Shown: in pieces, positions 1 to 8,141 of the stretch | Layout of the letters: each line of letters opens with the position of its first letter | How positions within the stretch are numbered: position 1 is the stretch's first letter | NCBI GenBank assembly: GCA_036795455.1 | Contig: DAIRET010000121.1 | Location: forward strand, 1 to 8,677 | DNA: 8,677 bases | Direction of reading: 5' to 3' | Source: DAIRET01 sp036795455 | Lineage (GTDB): Bacteria; Bacteroidota; Ignavibacteria; Ignavibacteriales; Ignavibacteriaceae | Translations under genes and position numbers: made by a program | Notes under the pieces: generated by a model | What the model was told of the DNA's origin: nothing | Databases searched by the model: none | Seen by the model: the letters and a program-made list of their open reading frames with translations, nothing else

Positions 1-1
1 A

Positions 2-2128
2 ATTGTAAAAATTGCCGATGATTATGGTTTTAATAAACTATTGCTTTTTTATTTCAAACAGGACTCGGCATACGATATTGTTTATGATAAGTTCAACCAG
101 GTGGAAATCCCGATTGATAAAAAAAGCAAAGAATCTGTCGTAAATTATATATGGAACCTTTCCTTATTAAAACTGGCGACGGAGGATGTTATAAGCTATT
201 ATCTTGAAGTATTTGATAACGATAATGTGAGCGGACCGAAATCTACTAAGTCGAAAACGTTTACGGTTAGAGTTCCTTCGCTTTCGGAACTATTTGAAAA
301 TGCAGATAAAGAACACAAAAACATTGAAAAAGAATTAGAACAAACATTAACAGAAGCTGAAGAGCTTAAAAAAACGCTTGATAAACTTGAGAATGAACTG
401 AAGCAGGATAAGAAAGATATCACATGGGAAGAAAAAGAAAAGATTGAACAAGCTGTTCAAAAGTTCGATGAACTTCAGCAAAAGGTTGAAGATATTAGTG
501 AACAACTAAAAGAAACACAACAGGAATTAAGAGAAAATAATCTTCTGAGTCAAGAAACTCTTGAAAAATATCTCGATCTACAAAAGTTGATGCAGGAACT
601 ATCCGGTGAAGAAATGCGGAAGGCAATGGAGCAAATGCAGAACCTGCTTAAACAAATGGATAGAAAGCAAATTCAGCAAGCTATGGATCAAATGCAGTTT
701 AATGAAGAGATGTTCGAGAAGAGTATCGAACGTACATTAAACTTATTAAAGCGGATTCAGGTTGAACAAAAAGTTGATGAATTAATTAAGAGGAGCGAAG
801 AACTTACAAGTCAACAGGAAAAGCTGGAAGAAGAAACTGCGAAATCGGATTTGAATGATAAAAGTAAAGCTGAAGAGCTGAGCAAAAAGCAGGATAAAAT
901 TTCCGAAGAACTTGAGAATTTATCCAAACAGCTTGAAGAACTCCAGGATAAAATGGGTAGTCTTGAAGATATGCCCAACGATAAAATGGAGGAAATAAAA
1001 GACAGCTTTGATGAACAAAAAAACAAAGAGCAATCGAACAAAGCTTCGGAACAGTTAAAAAATAAACAGAAACAACAGGCTCAGCAAAACCAGCAAAAAC
1101 TTTCCGAGAATATGAAACAGTTATCTCAAAGTATGATGGAAATGCAGCAATCAATGAATATGCAGAACCAGATGAAAACATTTGCCGAAATGCTGAAAAT
1201 TCTTGATAATCTTATTTCGCTTTCAAAGGAACAGGAAAAACTGGCAAACAATTCGCAAAAAGGTTGGCAGAATTCATCTAACATGGAGAATGCAAAACAA
1301 CAGGACGGGCTTCGCCGCAACCTTGATAAAATAGTTTCGCAAATGTCGGCTTTATCCCAGAAAACCTTTGCAATAACACCGGAGATGGGAAAAACTGTTG
1401 GTGATGCAAGGAGAAGTATGAATGCAGCAATAGAAGGATTGCAGAACAGAAATGCGAATGCTGCCTCTGCAACACAGGGTGATGCGATGAAGTCGCTAAA
1501 TGAAACTGCAACGCTTATGAAATCAATGCTCGATATGATGTCGCAAGGAGGCGGAAGCGGCAGCAGCGGAATGATGTCTTTGATGCAGCAACTTCAAAAA
1601 ATGTCCGGGCAGCAAATGCAGTTAAATTCTTTTACGCAGATGCTTCAGCAAAATATGTCGGGACAATTATCACCCGAACAACAAGCACAACTCCAACGGC
1701 TTGCACAGGAGCAGGAAATGATCCGCAAATCACTTGAACAGTTGAATGATGAAGCTAAACAATCGGGCAAATCGAAAACTCTCCCATCTAATCTTGAAGA
1801 CGCATTAAAAAAGATGGAAGAAGTTATAGCCGATATGAAAACTGATAAATTAAATGACGAACTGGTTCAAAAGCAGGAAAGAATATTATCCCGCTTACTT
1901 GATGCCCAGCGTTCAATCAATGAAAGAGATTTTGAAAAAGAAAGAGAATCAACTGCCGGTGAAAGAAAAGAAAGAAAATCACCCGCCGAGCTGAGCCTTA
2001 CCCCAACTCAAAGGAAAAATCTATTGCGAGAGGAATTCAACAAAGCAGTGCGGGAAGGTTATTCAAAAGATTATGAAGAACTGATAAGAAAGTATTATGA
2101 ACTGCTTCAGAAGGAGATTAGCAACTGA
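2..2128 (+). CDS. DUF4175-like coiled-coil envelope protein, 5'-truncated by the window edge
   Basis: The frame is open to the first base of the window, so the start lies upstream and 708 residues are visible. The TTG at 41 is internal and not a credible start. Visible residues 1-97 look like the end of a beta-rich extracytoplasmic domain, with YYLEV at 66-70, DNDNVSGPK at 72-80 and PSLSELF at 92-98. From about residue 100 the protein is a long Glu/Lys/Gln/Met-rich coiled coil. A Gly/Ser linker sits near 516-523, and a better conserved tail contains ILSRLLDAQRS at 628-638 and a Tyr/Glu-rich C-terminus. This order matches the large DUF4175-like proteins of Bacteroidota and Ignavibacteria, which normally carry N-terminal membrane helices (outside this window) and often lie near MoxR/DUF58/vWA genes. 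That neighbourhood cannot be checked here. The molecular function is unknown. The family call is from memory of its motifs and is fairly confident; no enzymatic role is claimed. Confidence 0.8.
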   Translation: MVKIADDYGFNKLLLFYFKQDSAYDIVYDKFNQVEIPIDKKSKESVVNYIWNLSLLKLATEDVISYYLEVFDNDNVSGPKSTKSKTFTVRVPSLSELFENADKEHKNIEKELEQTLTEAEELKKTLDKLENELKQDKKDITWEEKEKIEQAVQKFDELQQKVEDISEQLKETQQELRENNLLSQETLEKYLDLQKLMQELSGEEMRKAMEQMQNLLKQMDRKQIQQAMDQMQFNEEMFEKSIERTLNLLKRIQVEQKVDELIKRSEELTSQQEKLEEETAKSDLNDKSKAEELSKKQDKISEELENLSKQLEELQDKMGSLEDMPNDKMEEIKDSFDEQKNKEQSNKASEQLKNKQKQQAQQNQQKLSENMKQLSQSMMEMQQSMNMQNQMKTFAEMLKILDNLISLSKEQEKLANNSQKGWQNSSNMENAKQQDGLRRNLDKIVSQMSALSQKTFAITPEMGKTVGDARRSMNAAIEGLQNRNANAASATQGDAMKSLNETATLMKSMLDMMSQGGGSGSSGMMSLMQQLQKMSGQQMQLNSFTQMLQQNMSGQLSPEQQAQLQRLAQEQEMIRKSLEQLNDEAKQSGKSKTLPSNLEDALKKMEEVIADMKTDKLNDELVQKQERILSRLLDAQRSINERDFEKERESTAGERKERKSPAELSLTPTQRKNLLREEFNKAVREGYSKDYEELIRKYYELLQKEISN

Positions 2129-2155
2129 AGTTATTGATAAATTCAATCATGTTTT

Positions 2156-2163
2156 AAAGGAGA
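2156..2163 (+). promoter_or_regulatory. Shine-Dalgarno site of the GH20 hexosaminidase gene
   Basis: AAAGGAGA ends four bases before the ATG at 2168. It is the only strong Shine-Dalgarno sequence ahead of a gene in this window and supports the ATG at 2168 over the in-frame ATG after the signal peptide. The nucleotidase, antiporter and TPR genes have weak or no comparable sites. Confidence 0.75.
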
Positions 2164-2167
2164 CTGT

Positions 2168-4201
2168 ATGAAAAAAACTTTGCTACATTTTGCAATTTTA
2201 ATTTTGTTTTCGGTTAACATTTATCCCCAAGTGAGAACTATGAATTACAACTTGATGCCCTTCCCGTATAAGATAATTCCGATTGATGGAAAATTCAGAC
2301 TGAAAAAAGATTTTACTTTATCAATAACCGGTAATCCGAACGATAGGCTATATTCAGAGACATCCCGGTTTTTAAGAAGACTGAGTAACAGAACGGGACT
2401 TTTTTTTCCTCAAGATTTTATAAAAAAAGAGGGTAGTGTTGACAACCCCGCGTTGATTATTAGCTGCTTGAGACCGGCTAATCTTGTTTTAAACGAAGAG
2501 GAAGCTTATACTCTTTTAATAAAATCCGATTTGATTGAACTTAAGGCAATAACTGATTTCGGTGTATTAAGGGGAATGGAAACTTTACTGCAACTGCTAA
2601 AAACCGATGAGGAAGGTTACTATTTCTCCTCAATGAATATTGTTGATAAACCACGATTTCCATGGCGCGGGTTGATGATTGATGCATGCCGACACTTTAT
2701 GCCGGTTGATGTTATTAAAAGAAATCTTGATGCTATGGCTGCAGTTAAAATGAACGTCTTTCACTGGCACTTAAGCGAAGACCAGGGTTTTCGTGTTGAA
2801 AGTAAAGTATTTCCGCAACTGCATGAATTAGGTTCCGACGGTTTATTCTACACCCAGGAAGAAATTAAAGATATTATTAGTTATGCCGGGACAAGAGGCA
2901 TACGCGTTATACCCGAATTTGATGTACCGGGACATTCGACTGCATGGTTTGTCGCATTCCCCGAACTTGCTTCTGCTCCAGGTCCTTACAAAATTGAAAG
3001 AAACTGGGGTGTATTTGACCCATGCTTTAATCCGGCGAATGAAGCTGTATATCAGTTTCTTGATAAGTTCTTTGGTGAAATGGCAGCACTTTTCCCGGAT
3101 GAATATTTTCATATCGGCGGTGATGAAGTGAACGGAAAGCACTGGAATGCTAACGAGCAAATCCAGGCTTTTATGAAACAGAATGATATTAAGGATAATC
3201 ACCAGCTTCAGGCTTATTTTAATAAAAGAATTCTTGGAATTCTTACAAAGCATGGTAAAAAAATGATTGGCTGGGATGAAATTCTTCACCCGGATATGCC
3301 GAACAATATTGTAATACAATCCTGGCGGGGGCACAAAGCACTTGTTGAGTCAGCACAGAAAGGATATATGGGAATTTTATCGAATGGTTACTACATCGAT
3401 TTAATTCAACCGGCTGAATTTCATTATTTGAATGATCCTATCCCGGCAAATACATCTCTTGCAGAAGATGAAATGAAATTCATTCTTGGCGGTGAAGCAA
3501 CAAGCTGGGCAGAACTTGTTACTTACGAAACTATTGATTCCCGCATCTGGCCCAGAACAGCCGCAATAGCGGAGCGTTTATGGTCTTCTCCCGATATTAA
3601 TAATGTTGATGAAATGTACCGCAGACTTGAAAACATAAGTTTTCTACTTGAAGAACACGGCTTGCTGCATATTAAAAATTATGAAATGATGTTAAGACGA
3701 TTAACGAATAACAACGACATTACTGCATTGAAAATTCTGGCTGATGTAATTGAGCCTGTAAAAATTTATAATAGGCATTCTCAAGGAGTGAAATACACTT
3801 CATATTCGCCATATACAAGAATTGTAGATGCCGCACGCCCGGAATCTATGACTGCCCGCAACTTCAGAGTTTTAACGGAAAAGTATTTAGAAGGGAATAA
3901 TGAATCCGCTGCCCCGCAATTAATAAGCTGGCTTACACTGTGGCGTGATAATCATGAATGCTTAAAAGAAACCATGCTGCTCTCCCCAGTAATACGGGAG
4001 ATTGATTTATTATCACAAAATCTATCCGAACTATCGGAACTCGGATTGCAAACACTTTCTATGATTGAAGAGAACAAAAAACCGGGTACAGAGTGGTTTA
4101 GTAAGGCTAATACAATAATAGAAAAAGCAAAGAAACCCTACGGGCAGTGCGAGATAATGATTGTTTCTGCAGTTGAAAAGCTGGTGGCGAAACTAAAGTA
4201 A
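2168..4201 (+). CDS. Exported beta-N-acetylhexosaminidase, glycoside hydrolase family 20
   Basis: This 677-residue enzyme should remove terminal beta-linked N-acetylglucosamine or N-acetylgalactosamine from glycans by the substrate-assisted GH20 mechanism. Residues 1-21 form a signal peptide (MKK, hydrophobic core, ending YPQ), so it acts outside the cytoplasm. A GH20b-like alpha/beta domain occupies about 25-150, and the TIM-barrel catalytic domain about 160-470. Visible hallmarks are DACRHF at 172-177 (substrate-binding Arg), HWHLSEDQG starting at 199, PEFDVPGHS, and HIGGDEV at 315-321, which holds the catalytic Asp319-Glu320 pair. Later come the family WPRTAAIAERLW block and a conserved SWAE. 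The last ~190 residues are a mostly helical C-terminal extension, not an obvious carbohydrate-binding module. It starts 39 bases after the DUF4175-like gene and ends 19 bases before the nucleotidase, suggesting co-transcription. Family assignment is very secure; whether the natural substrate is peptidoglycan, chitin or host/algal glycan cannot be told. Confidence 0.95.
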   Translation: MKKTLLHFAILILFSVNIYPQVRTMNYNLMPFPYKIIPIDGKFRLKKDFTLSITGNPNDRLYSETSRFLRRLSNRTGLFFPQDFIKKEGSVDNPALIISCLRPANLVLNEEEAYTLLIKSDLIELKAITDFGVLRGMETLLQLLKTDEEGYYFSSMNIVDKPRFPWRGLMIDACRHFMPVDVIKRNLDAMAAVKMNVFHWHLSEDQGFRVESKVFPQLHELGSDGLFYTQEEIKDIISYAGTRGIRVIPEFDVPGHSTAWFVAFPELASAPGPYKIERNWGVFDPCFNPANEAVYQFLDKFFGEMAALFPDEYFHIGGDEVNGKHWNANEQIQAFMKQNDIKDNHQLQAYFNKRILGILTKHGKKMIGWDEILHPDMPNNIVIQSWRGHKALVESAQKGYMGILSNGYYIDLIQPAEFHYLNDPIPANTSLAEDEMKFILGGEATSWAELVTYETIDSRIWPRTAAIAERLWSSPDINNVDEMYRRLENISFLLEEHGLLHIKNYEMMLRRLTNNNDITALKILADVIEPVKIYNRHSQGVKYTSYSPYTRIVDAARPESMTARNFRVLTEKYLEGNNESAAPQLISWLTLWRDNHECLKETMLLSPVIREIDLLSQNLSELSELGLQTLSMIEENKKPGTEWFSKANTIIEKAKKPYGQCEIMIVSAVEKLVAKLK

Positions 4202-4220
4202 CTGGTTTTTAGTTAGTAGG

Positions 4221-6047
4221 ATGATTATAACTTTGAAAGAAAGATTTTTCGTAATGTATAAAAATTCCGGATTGTTTAGTTTAAAACAGAGACTACTGGT
4301 TTTATTAGCTCTATTTTTGTTCTTCTCAACTTTACTTACTGCTCAAACAGTTAAGTTGAAAATTATCGAAACAAGCGATGTACATGGTGTTGTCTTTCCT
4401 TTCGATTTTAAAAATGATGTCAAGCTCAGCCATTCACTTGCGAATGTATATACTTATGTAAAACAGGAAAGAGCAAAAGAAGATCAGCATGTAATCTTAC
4501 TTGATAACGGGGATATTATCCAGGGACAGCCTGCCGTTTATTACTACAACTTCGAGCAAACCGAGGCTCCGCATATTATTTCATCTATGTTTAATTACAT
4601 GAAATATGATGCTGCAACAATCGGCAACCACGATATTGAAGCAGGACACCCGGTATATGATAGAATAAGAGCCGAATTCAATTTTCCCTGGCTTGCAGCT
4701 AATGCAATCAACAAAAAAACAAATCAACCTTATTTTGACGCTTATACAATAATCGAAAAAGAAGGTGTGAAAATCGCAGTACTCGGATTAATTACTCCCG
4801 CTATTCCGAAATGGCTTCCTCCAAAAATTTGGGAAGGAATGTACTTTGAAGATATGGTTGAAACTGCAAAAGATTGGATAACTGCAATCCGCAATAAAGA
4901 TAATCCCGATTTGATTGTAGGGCTTTTTCATGCAGGAGTTGATTATACTTACGGCAACCAGGAGAAAGAAACATTTAGAAATGAAAACGCCTCTTTATTA
5001 GTTGCCGAGCAGGTCCCCGGTTTTGATATTGTATTCGTCGGGCACGATCATAAAATATGGAACAAAACAGTAAAAAACTCTGAAGGTAAAGATGTTTTAA
5101 TTCTCGGTCCTTCAAGCGATGCAAGAACAGTAGCAACTGCTGAGGTTATTTTCTCTTATAATAAAACAAGTTCAGAATGGGAAAAAGAAATCAAAGGAGA
5201 AATAATCAATTCAAATTTATACAAGCCGGACGAAGAGTTTCTTACTTACTTCTCGAAAGAATTTGATGTGATAAAAGAGTATGTTTCCAGACCGATAGGC
5301 AACATCACAAAAACAATTTATTCAAAAGATGCGATTCTCGGTAATTCCGCATTTGTTGATCTTGTTCATATCGTTCAATTGGAATTAACAAATGCCGATG
5401 TTTCTATCACTGCTCCTCTTTCTATGAATGCCCGCATAAATGAAGGCGACCTTTACGTTAGAGATATGTTCAATCTTTACAGGTACGAAAATCTTTTATA
5501 CGTGATGGAACTAACCGGGAAAGAGATAAAAGATCATCTTGAGTATTCGTACAGCTTTTGGTTCAATACAATGAAAGATGAGAATGATCATTTACTGAAT
5601 TTCAGAAAAGATTCTGCCGGTAATTACATTTATTCGGAAAGAACAAGCAACTACGAATTAGCGGCACAGTACTACAATTTCGATTGCGCTGCCGGTATCA
5701 ATTACACGGTTGACATAACGAAGCCTGCCGGTGAAAGAGTTGCAATTTCATCTTTCTCCAACGGGAAAAACTTTGAACCGGAAGCCATTTACAAAGTAGC
5801 GTTAAATTCATATAGGGGTAACGGTGGCGGTGGACACCTTACACTCGGTGCGGGAATAGAAGAGGCCGATCTACACTCCCGGATTGCCTATTCTTCCGAA
5901 AAAGATTTACGTTATTACATTATGAAATGGATCGAAGAAAAGAAAACAGTTAACCCGGTTGTAATCGGAAACTGGGATATAGTTCCAAAAGAATGGTACG
6001 AAAAAGGGAAGGAGAGAGATAGTAAGATTCTTTTCGGCAGTAAATAG
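4221..6047 (+). CDS. Exported 5'-nucleotidase / 2',3'-cyclic phosphodiesterase-family metallophosphoesterase
   Basis: Up to 608 residues with the two-domain layout of the UshA/CpdB/YfkN superfamily. A hydrophobic stretch around residues 20-42 ending in LLTAQ is the signal peptide, placing the enzyme in the periplasm or on the surface. The calcineurin-like metal-binding motifs are all present: DVHG at 53-56, DNGD at 95-98, GNHD at 135-138, the His in FHAG at 237, and GHDH at 274-277. The C-terminal nucleotide-binding domain spans about 355-590, with ADVSITAPLS, LTGKEIKDHLEYS and the Gly-rich YRGNGGGGH at 531-539. GNHDIEAGH recalls the Bacteroides-type branch of the family. It would hydrolyse nucleotides or cyclic nucleotides to nucleosides and phosphate; exact specificity cannot be read off. 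The start is uncertain. The ATG at 4221 has only TAGG touching it, while the in-frame ATG at 4254 gives a more typical signal peptide behind purine-rich GAAAGAAAGA (4235-4244). It lies 19 bases behind the hexosaminidase. Confidence 0.93.
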   Translation: MIITLKERFFVMYKNSGLFSLKQRLLVLLALFLFFSTLLTAQTVKLKIIETSDVHGVVFPFDFKNDVKLSHSLANVYTYVKQERAKEDQHVILLDNGDIIQGQPAVYYYNFEQTEAPHIISSMFNYMKYDAATIGNHDIEAGHPVYDRIRAEFNFPWLAANAINKKTNQPYFDAYTIIEKEGVKIAVLGLITPAIPKWLPPKIWEGMYFEDMVETAKDWITAIRNKDNPDLIVGLFHAGVDYTYGNQEKETFRNENASLLVAEQVPGFDIVFVGHDHKIWNKTVKNSEGKDVLILGPSSDARTVATAEVIFSYNKTSSEWEKEIKGEIINSNLYKPDEEFLTYFSKEFDVIKEYVSRPIGNITKTIYSKDAILGNSAFVDLVHIVQLELTNADVSITAPLSMNARINEGDLYVRDMFNLYRYENLLYVMELTGKEIKDHLEYSYSFWFNTMKDENDHLLNFRKDSAGNYIYSERTSNYELAAQYYNFDCAAGINYTVDITKPAGERVAISSFSNGKNFEPEAIYKVALNSYRGNGGGGHLTLGAGIEEADLHSRIAYSSEKDLRYYIMKWIEEKKTVNPVVIGNWDIVPKEWYEKGKERDSKILFGSK

Positions 6048-6095
6048 TAGTTTAAAAACAGACAAGGAATTTTTTATATTATTCAAGGTTCATTT

Positions 6096-6109
6096 CTAAA
6101 AAATTTTAG
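6096..6109. repeat. 14-base perfect AT-rich palindrome abutting the candidate -7 element
   Basis: CTAAAA-AA-TTTTAG is a perfect inverted repeat with 6-base arms and a 2-base centre. It ends at the base before the candidate -7 element of the antiporter. It could be an operator half-site pair or simply an A-tract-rich upstream element. As a terminator hairpin for the nucleotidase transcript it would be weak: all but one pair are A-T, and the loop is too small unless inner pairs open. It is the only notable symmetry in the 123-base spacer. Composition bias makes chance quite possible. Confidence 0.35.
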
Positions 6110-6117
6110 TATTTTTG
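6110..6117 (+). promoter_or_regulatory. Candidate -7 promoter element for the antiporter gene
   Basis: TATTTTTG fits the Bacteroidota primary-sigma consensus TAnnTTTG exactly and lies 53 bases before the antiporter ATG, in the only long spacer upstream of that gene. It implies a leader of roughly 45 bases. No convincing TTTG-type -33 element is seen at the usual distance. The same octamer occurs inside the nucleotidase gene at 4312-4319, so the motif alone is not specific in this AT-rich DNA. Confidence 0.5.
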
Positions 6118-6141
6118 TAACGAACGATTAAACCTTAACTC

Positions 6142-6170
6142 ATGTAAATAAATAATAAACCAATATGTAA
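6142..6170 (+). other. Two start-stop codon pairs (ATGTAA) in the antiporter leader
   Basis: ATG-TAA occurs at 6142-6147 and again at 6165-6170, both inside the direct repeat ATGTAAAT (6142-6149 and 6165-6172). The second pair directly precedes the antiporter ATG at 6171, and its TAA is in the antiporter frame, so no in-frame start upstream of 6171 is possible. No Shine-Dalgarno site is visible. Minimal one-codon ORFs can affect initiation at a neighbouring start, but nothing in the sequence proves that they are translated. Confidence 0.3.
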
Positions 6171-8141
6171 ATGGAAAAATTCTCGGTTCTAAAAGACATC
6201 GTTATAATCCTACTTTTCTCGATACCTATCGTTTATCTTTTTAAAAAGATTAAAATCTCTACTATTGTTGGGTATCTGATTACCGGTGTTATAATAGGTC
6301 CTTTTGGATTGGGTTTAATTTCCGGCAGTGAGCAAATTGAAGTAATGGCTGAAATCGGCGTTATTATGTTGATGTTCACTATCGGGCTTGAGTTTTCAAT
6401 TGAAAAGCTGTTGAAAATGAAGAAGCTGCTATTCTATGCGGGTGGTTTACAGGTTTTATTAACGATTATTGTTTGTGCAATTCTGTTTTCAATATTTGGT
6501 GTACCTGTGCATCAATCTATCTTTTTCGGGATGCTTGTTAGTATGACAAGCACAACTATAATGATGAAACTCCTTATAGATAGAAATGAAATTGATACCC
6601 CGCACAGTAAAATCGGTGTTTCAATTTCACTTTTCCAGGACATGTCTATCGTACCTATGATGATCCTGCTGCCGGTTTTAGGAGCAAAAGAATCTCTTAC
6701 CTTTTCCGATGTATTCTCTCAAATAGGTTTTGCAGTTGGATTACTTGTCGCTGTTCTATTTCTTGCAAAAATACTTGTCCCGAAATTGTTGTTTTACTTT
6801 GCTAAAATTAGAATAAGAGAAATATTTACAATAGGGATCTTATTTCTTATTTTAGGTACGGCTTTTATAACGGATACAATTGGATTATCTTTTAGTATCG
6901 GCGCTTTTATTGCCGGTGTAATCATATCGGAATCGGAATTCAGTTCCGAAATAGTTGCAGAAATTCTTCCGTTCAAAGATGCATTCAACAGCATTTTCTT
7001 TGTTTCAATAGGATTGTTGCTCAACGTACTTTTTCTGATCGAGTATCCATTCTTAATGATTGTACTAGTAATCGGAACGATTGTATTAAAAGCAACAATT
7101 GTTTTATTAGTTGTGCTCAGTATGAAGTATTCGTTACGGGTTGCAGTTTTGTCGGGATTGATAAATGCACAGATAGGAGAATTTGCGTTTATTCTTGCGC
7201 AGGCTGGGTTGGGGATTCAACTGATAAGTGGCGAGTATTACAACGCATTCATTGCCGCAACTATTTTTTCAATGCTGCTTAATCCATTCTTGGTAGAATA
7301 CGCCCCTTTTATTTTCAGATTTTTCAATATTAAAGAAAAAGAGGAAGATAAATCTTTTGCGGAAATAGCCTTATCTCTTAAAAAGCATGTGATAATTGTT
7401 GGATTCGGATTGAACGGGAAAAACCTTGCTTCGGTACTAAAAGAAACGGGAATTCAATATATAATTATTGAATTGAATCCCGATACTGTTATGCGATGCA
7501 AATCAGCAGGCGAGAATATTATGTACGGTGATGTTACTAAAAAAGAGATACTTCACCAGGCGGGTGTTCAAGAGGCAAGTGTTATAGTTTTTGCAATTTC
7601 AGACCCGATAGCAACTCAAATGGCATTACGCTTTGCCAAACAGATGAATCCCGATATTTATACAATCGTAAGGACAAGGTACATCAGCGAAGTAAACGAA
7701 TTAATGAAACTTGGGGCGGACGAAGTTATCCCGGAAGAATTTGAAACTTCACTTCAAATCTTCAGTAAAGTACTTTCAAAATACCATATCCCTTTGAATA
7801 TAATTATGAAACAAGTTTCATTGTTACGCGAAGGTTCATACAATATGATGCTTGACGGAGGCGATGCAAGAAGCAGGCTGCTTCATCTTAACGAAATACT
7901 TGCTGCCGGTTTGACGGAAATTTATTATGTTGATGAAACAAATAAACACATTGGTAAAACACTCGGAGAAATTGACCTTCGTGCAAAAACCGGTGCCACA
8001 ATTATTGCAATTGTAAGGAATGAAAAAACAATTTCGATAATTACGGCAGATGAGAAACTAAACTATAAAGATACAATTGTGATTACCGGGAACCATAAAG
8101 CAGTGGATGATGCGATCAGTCTGCTAAACGGTAAAGACTGA
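6171..8141 (+). CDS. CPA2-family cation:proton antiporter with RCK (TrkA-N/TrkA-C) domains, KefB-like
   Basis: A 656-residue inner-membrane protein expected to exchange K+ or Na+ for H+, gated by a cytoplasmic nucleotide-binding module. Residues 1 to about 385 form the Na+/H+-exchanger domain with about 12 hydrophobic segments. They include VGYLITGVIIGPFGLGL near the start, the conserved FQD (Gln156-Asp157), SIGAFIAGVI, FFVSIGLLL and INAQIGEFAF. A charged linker (KEKEEDKS) leads to the RCK-N Rossmann domain at about 404-520, with GFGLNG at 411-416 and Glu434 at the end of the second strand. That acidic residue is the usual NAD(H)-type signature. A TrkA-C domain covers about 570-652. The length and domain order match KefB/KefC/RosB-type transporters; the transported ion is not determined by the sequence. 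The ATG at 6171 is fixed by an in-frame TAA directly before it. It probably has its own promoter (-7 at 6110). No KefF/KefG-type partner is adjacent. Confidence 0.95.
   Translation: MEKFSVLKDIVIILLFSIPIVYLFKKIKISTIVGYLITGVIIGPFGLGLISGSEQIEVMAEIGVIMLMFTIGLEFSIEKLLKMKKLLFYAGGLQVLLTIIVCAILFSIFGVPVHQSIFFGMLVSMTSTTIMMKLLIDRNEIDTPHSKIGVSISLFQDMSIVPMMILLPVLGAKESLTFSDVFSQIGFAVGLLVAVLFLAKILVPKLLFYFAKIRIREIFTIGILFLILGTAFITDTIGLSFSIGAFIAGVIISESEFSSEIVAEILPFKDAFNSIFFVSIGLLLNVLFLIEYPFLMIVLVIGTIVLKATIVLLVVLSMKYSLRVAVLSGLINAQIGEFAFILAQAGLGIQLISGEYYNAFIAATIFSMLLNPFLVEYAPFIFRFFNIKEKEEDKSFAEIALSLKKHVIIVGFGLNGKNLASVLKETGIQYIIIELNPDTVMRCKSAGENIMYGDVTKKEILHQAGVQEASVIVFAISDPIATQMALRFAKQMNPDIYTIVRTRYISEVNELMKLGADEVIPEEFETSLQIFSKVLSKYHIPLNIIMKQVSLLREGSYNMMLDGGDARSRLLHLNEILAAGLTEIYYVDETNKHIGKTLGEIDLRAKTGATIIAIVRNEKTISIITADEKLNYKDTIVITGNHKAVDDAISLLNGKD

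Noticed and set aside
804..1181. Minus-strand open frames opposite the coiled-coil gene
   Set aside because: They arise from the biased Gln/Lys/Glu codon use of the coiled coil and read as Ser/Phe/Leu-rich low-complexity peptides with no start signal.
2883..3131. 82-codon plus-strand frame within the hexosaminidase
   Set aside because: It overlaps the GH20 catalytic core in another frame and has no ribosome-binding site or recognisable domain.
2843..3334. 163-codon open frame on the minus strand inside the hexosaminidase gene
   Set aside because: It lies wholly opposite the conserved GH20 catalytic domain, and its translation shows no recognisable domain or family motif. It is a shadow of the real gene.
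4312..4319. TATTTTTG inside the nucleotidase as an internal promoter
   Set aside because: It lies in the signal-peptide codons of an intact gene where T-rich codons are expected. There is no -33 element and no downstream gene start for it to serve.
6048..6095. Rho-independent terminator after the nucleotidase
   Set aside because: The T-rich run near 6070 is not preceded by a GC-containing hairpin; the nearby bases form no stable stem.
6085..6136. Inverted repeat AAGGTT/AACCTT flanking the antiporter promoter
   Set aside because: The arms are six bases with a 40-base gap and no extension, which is expected by chance in a sequence of this size.
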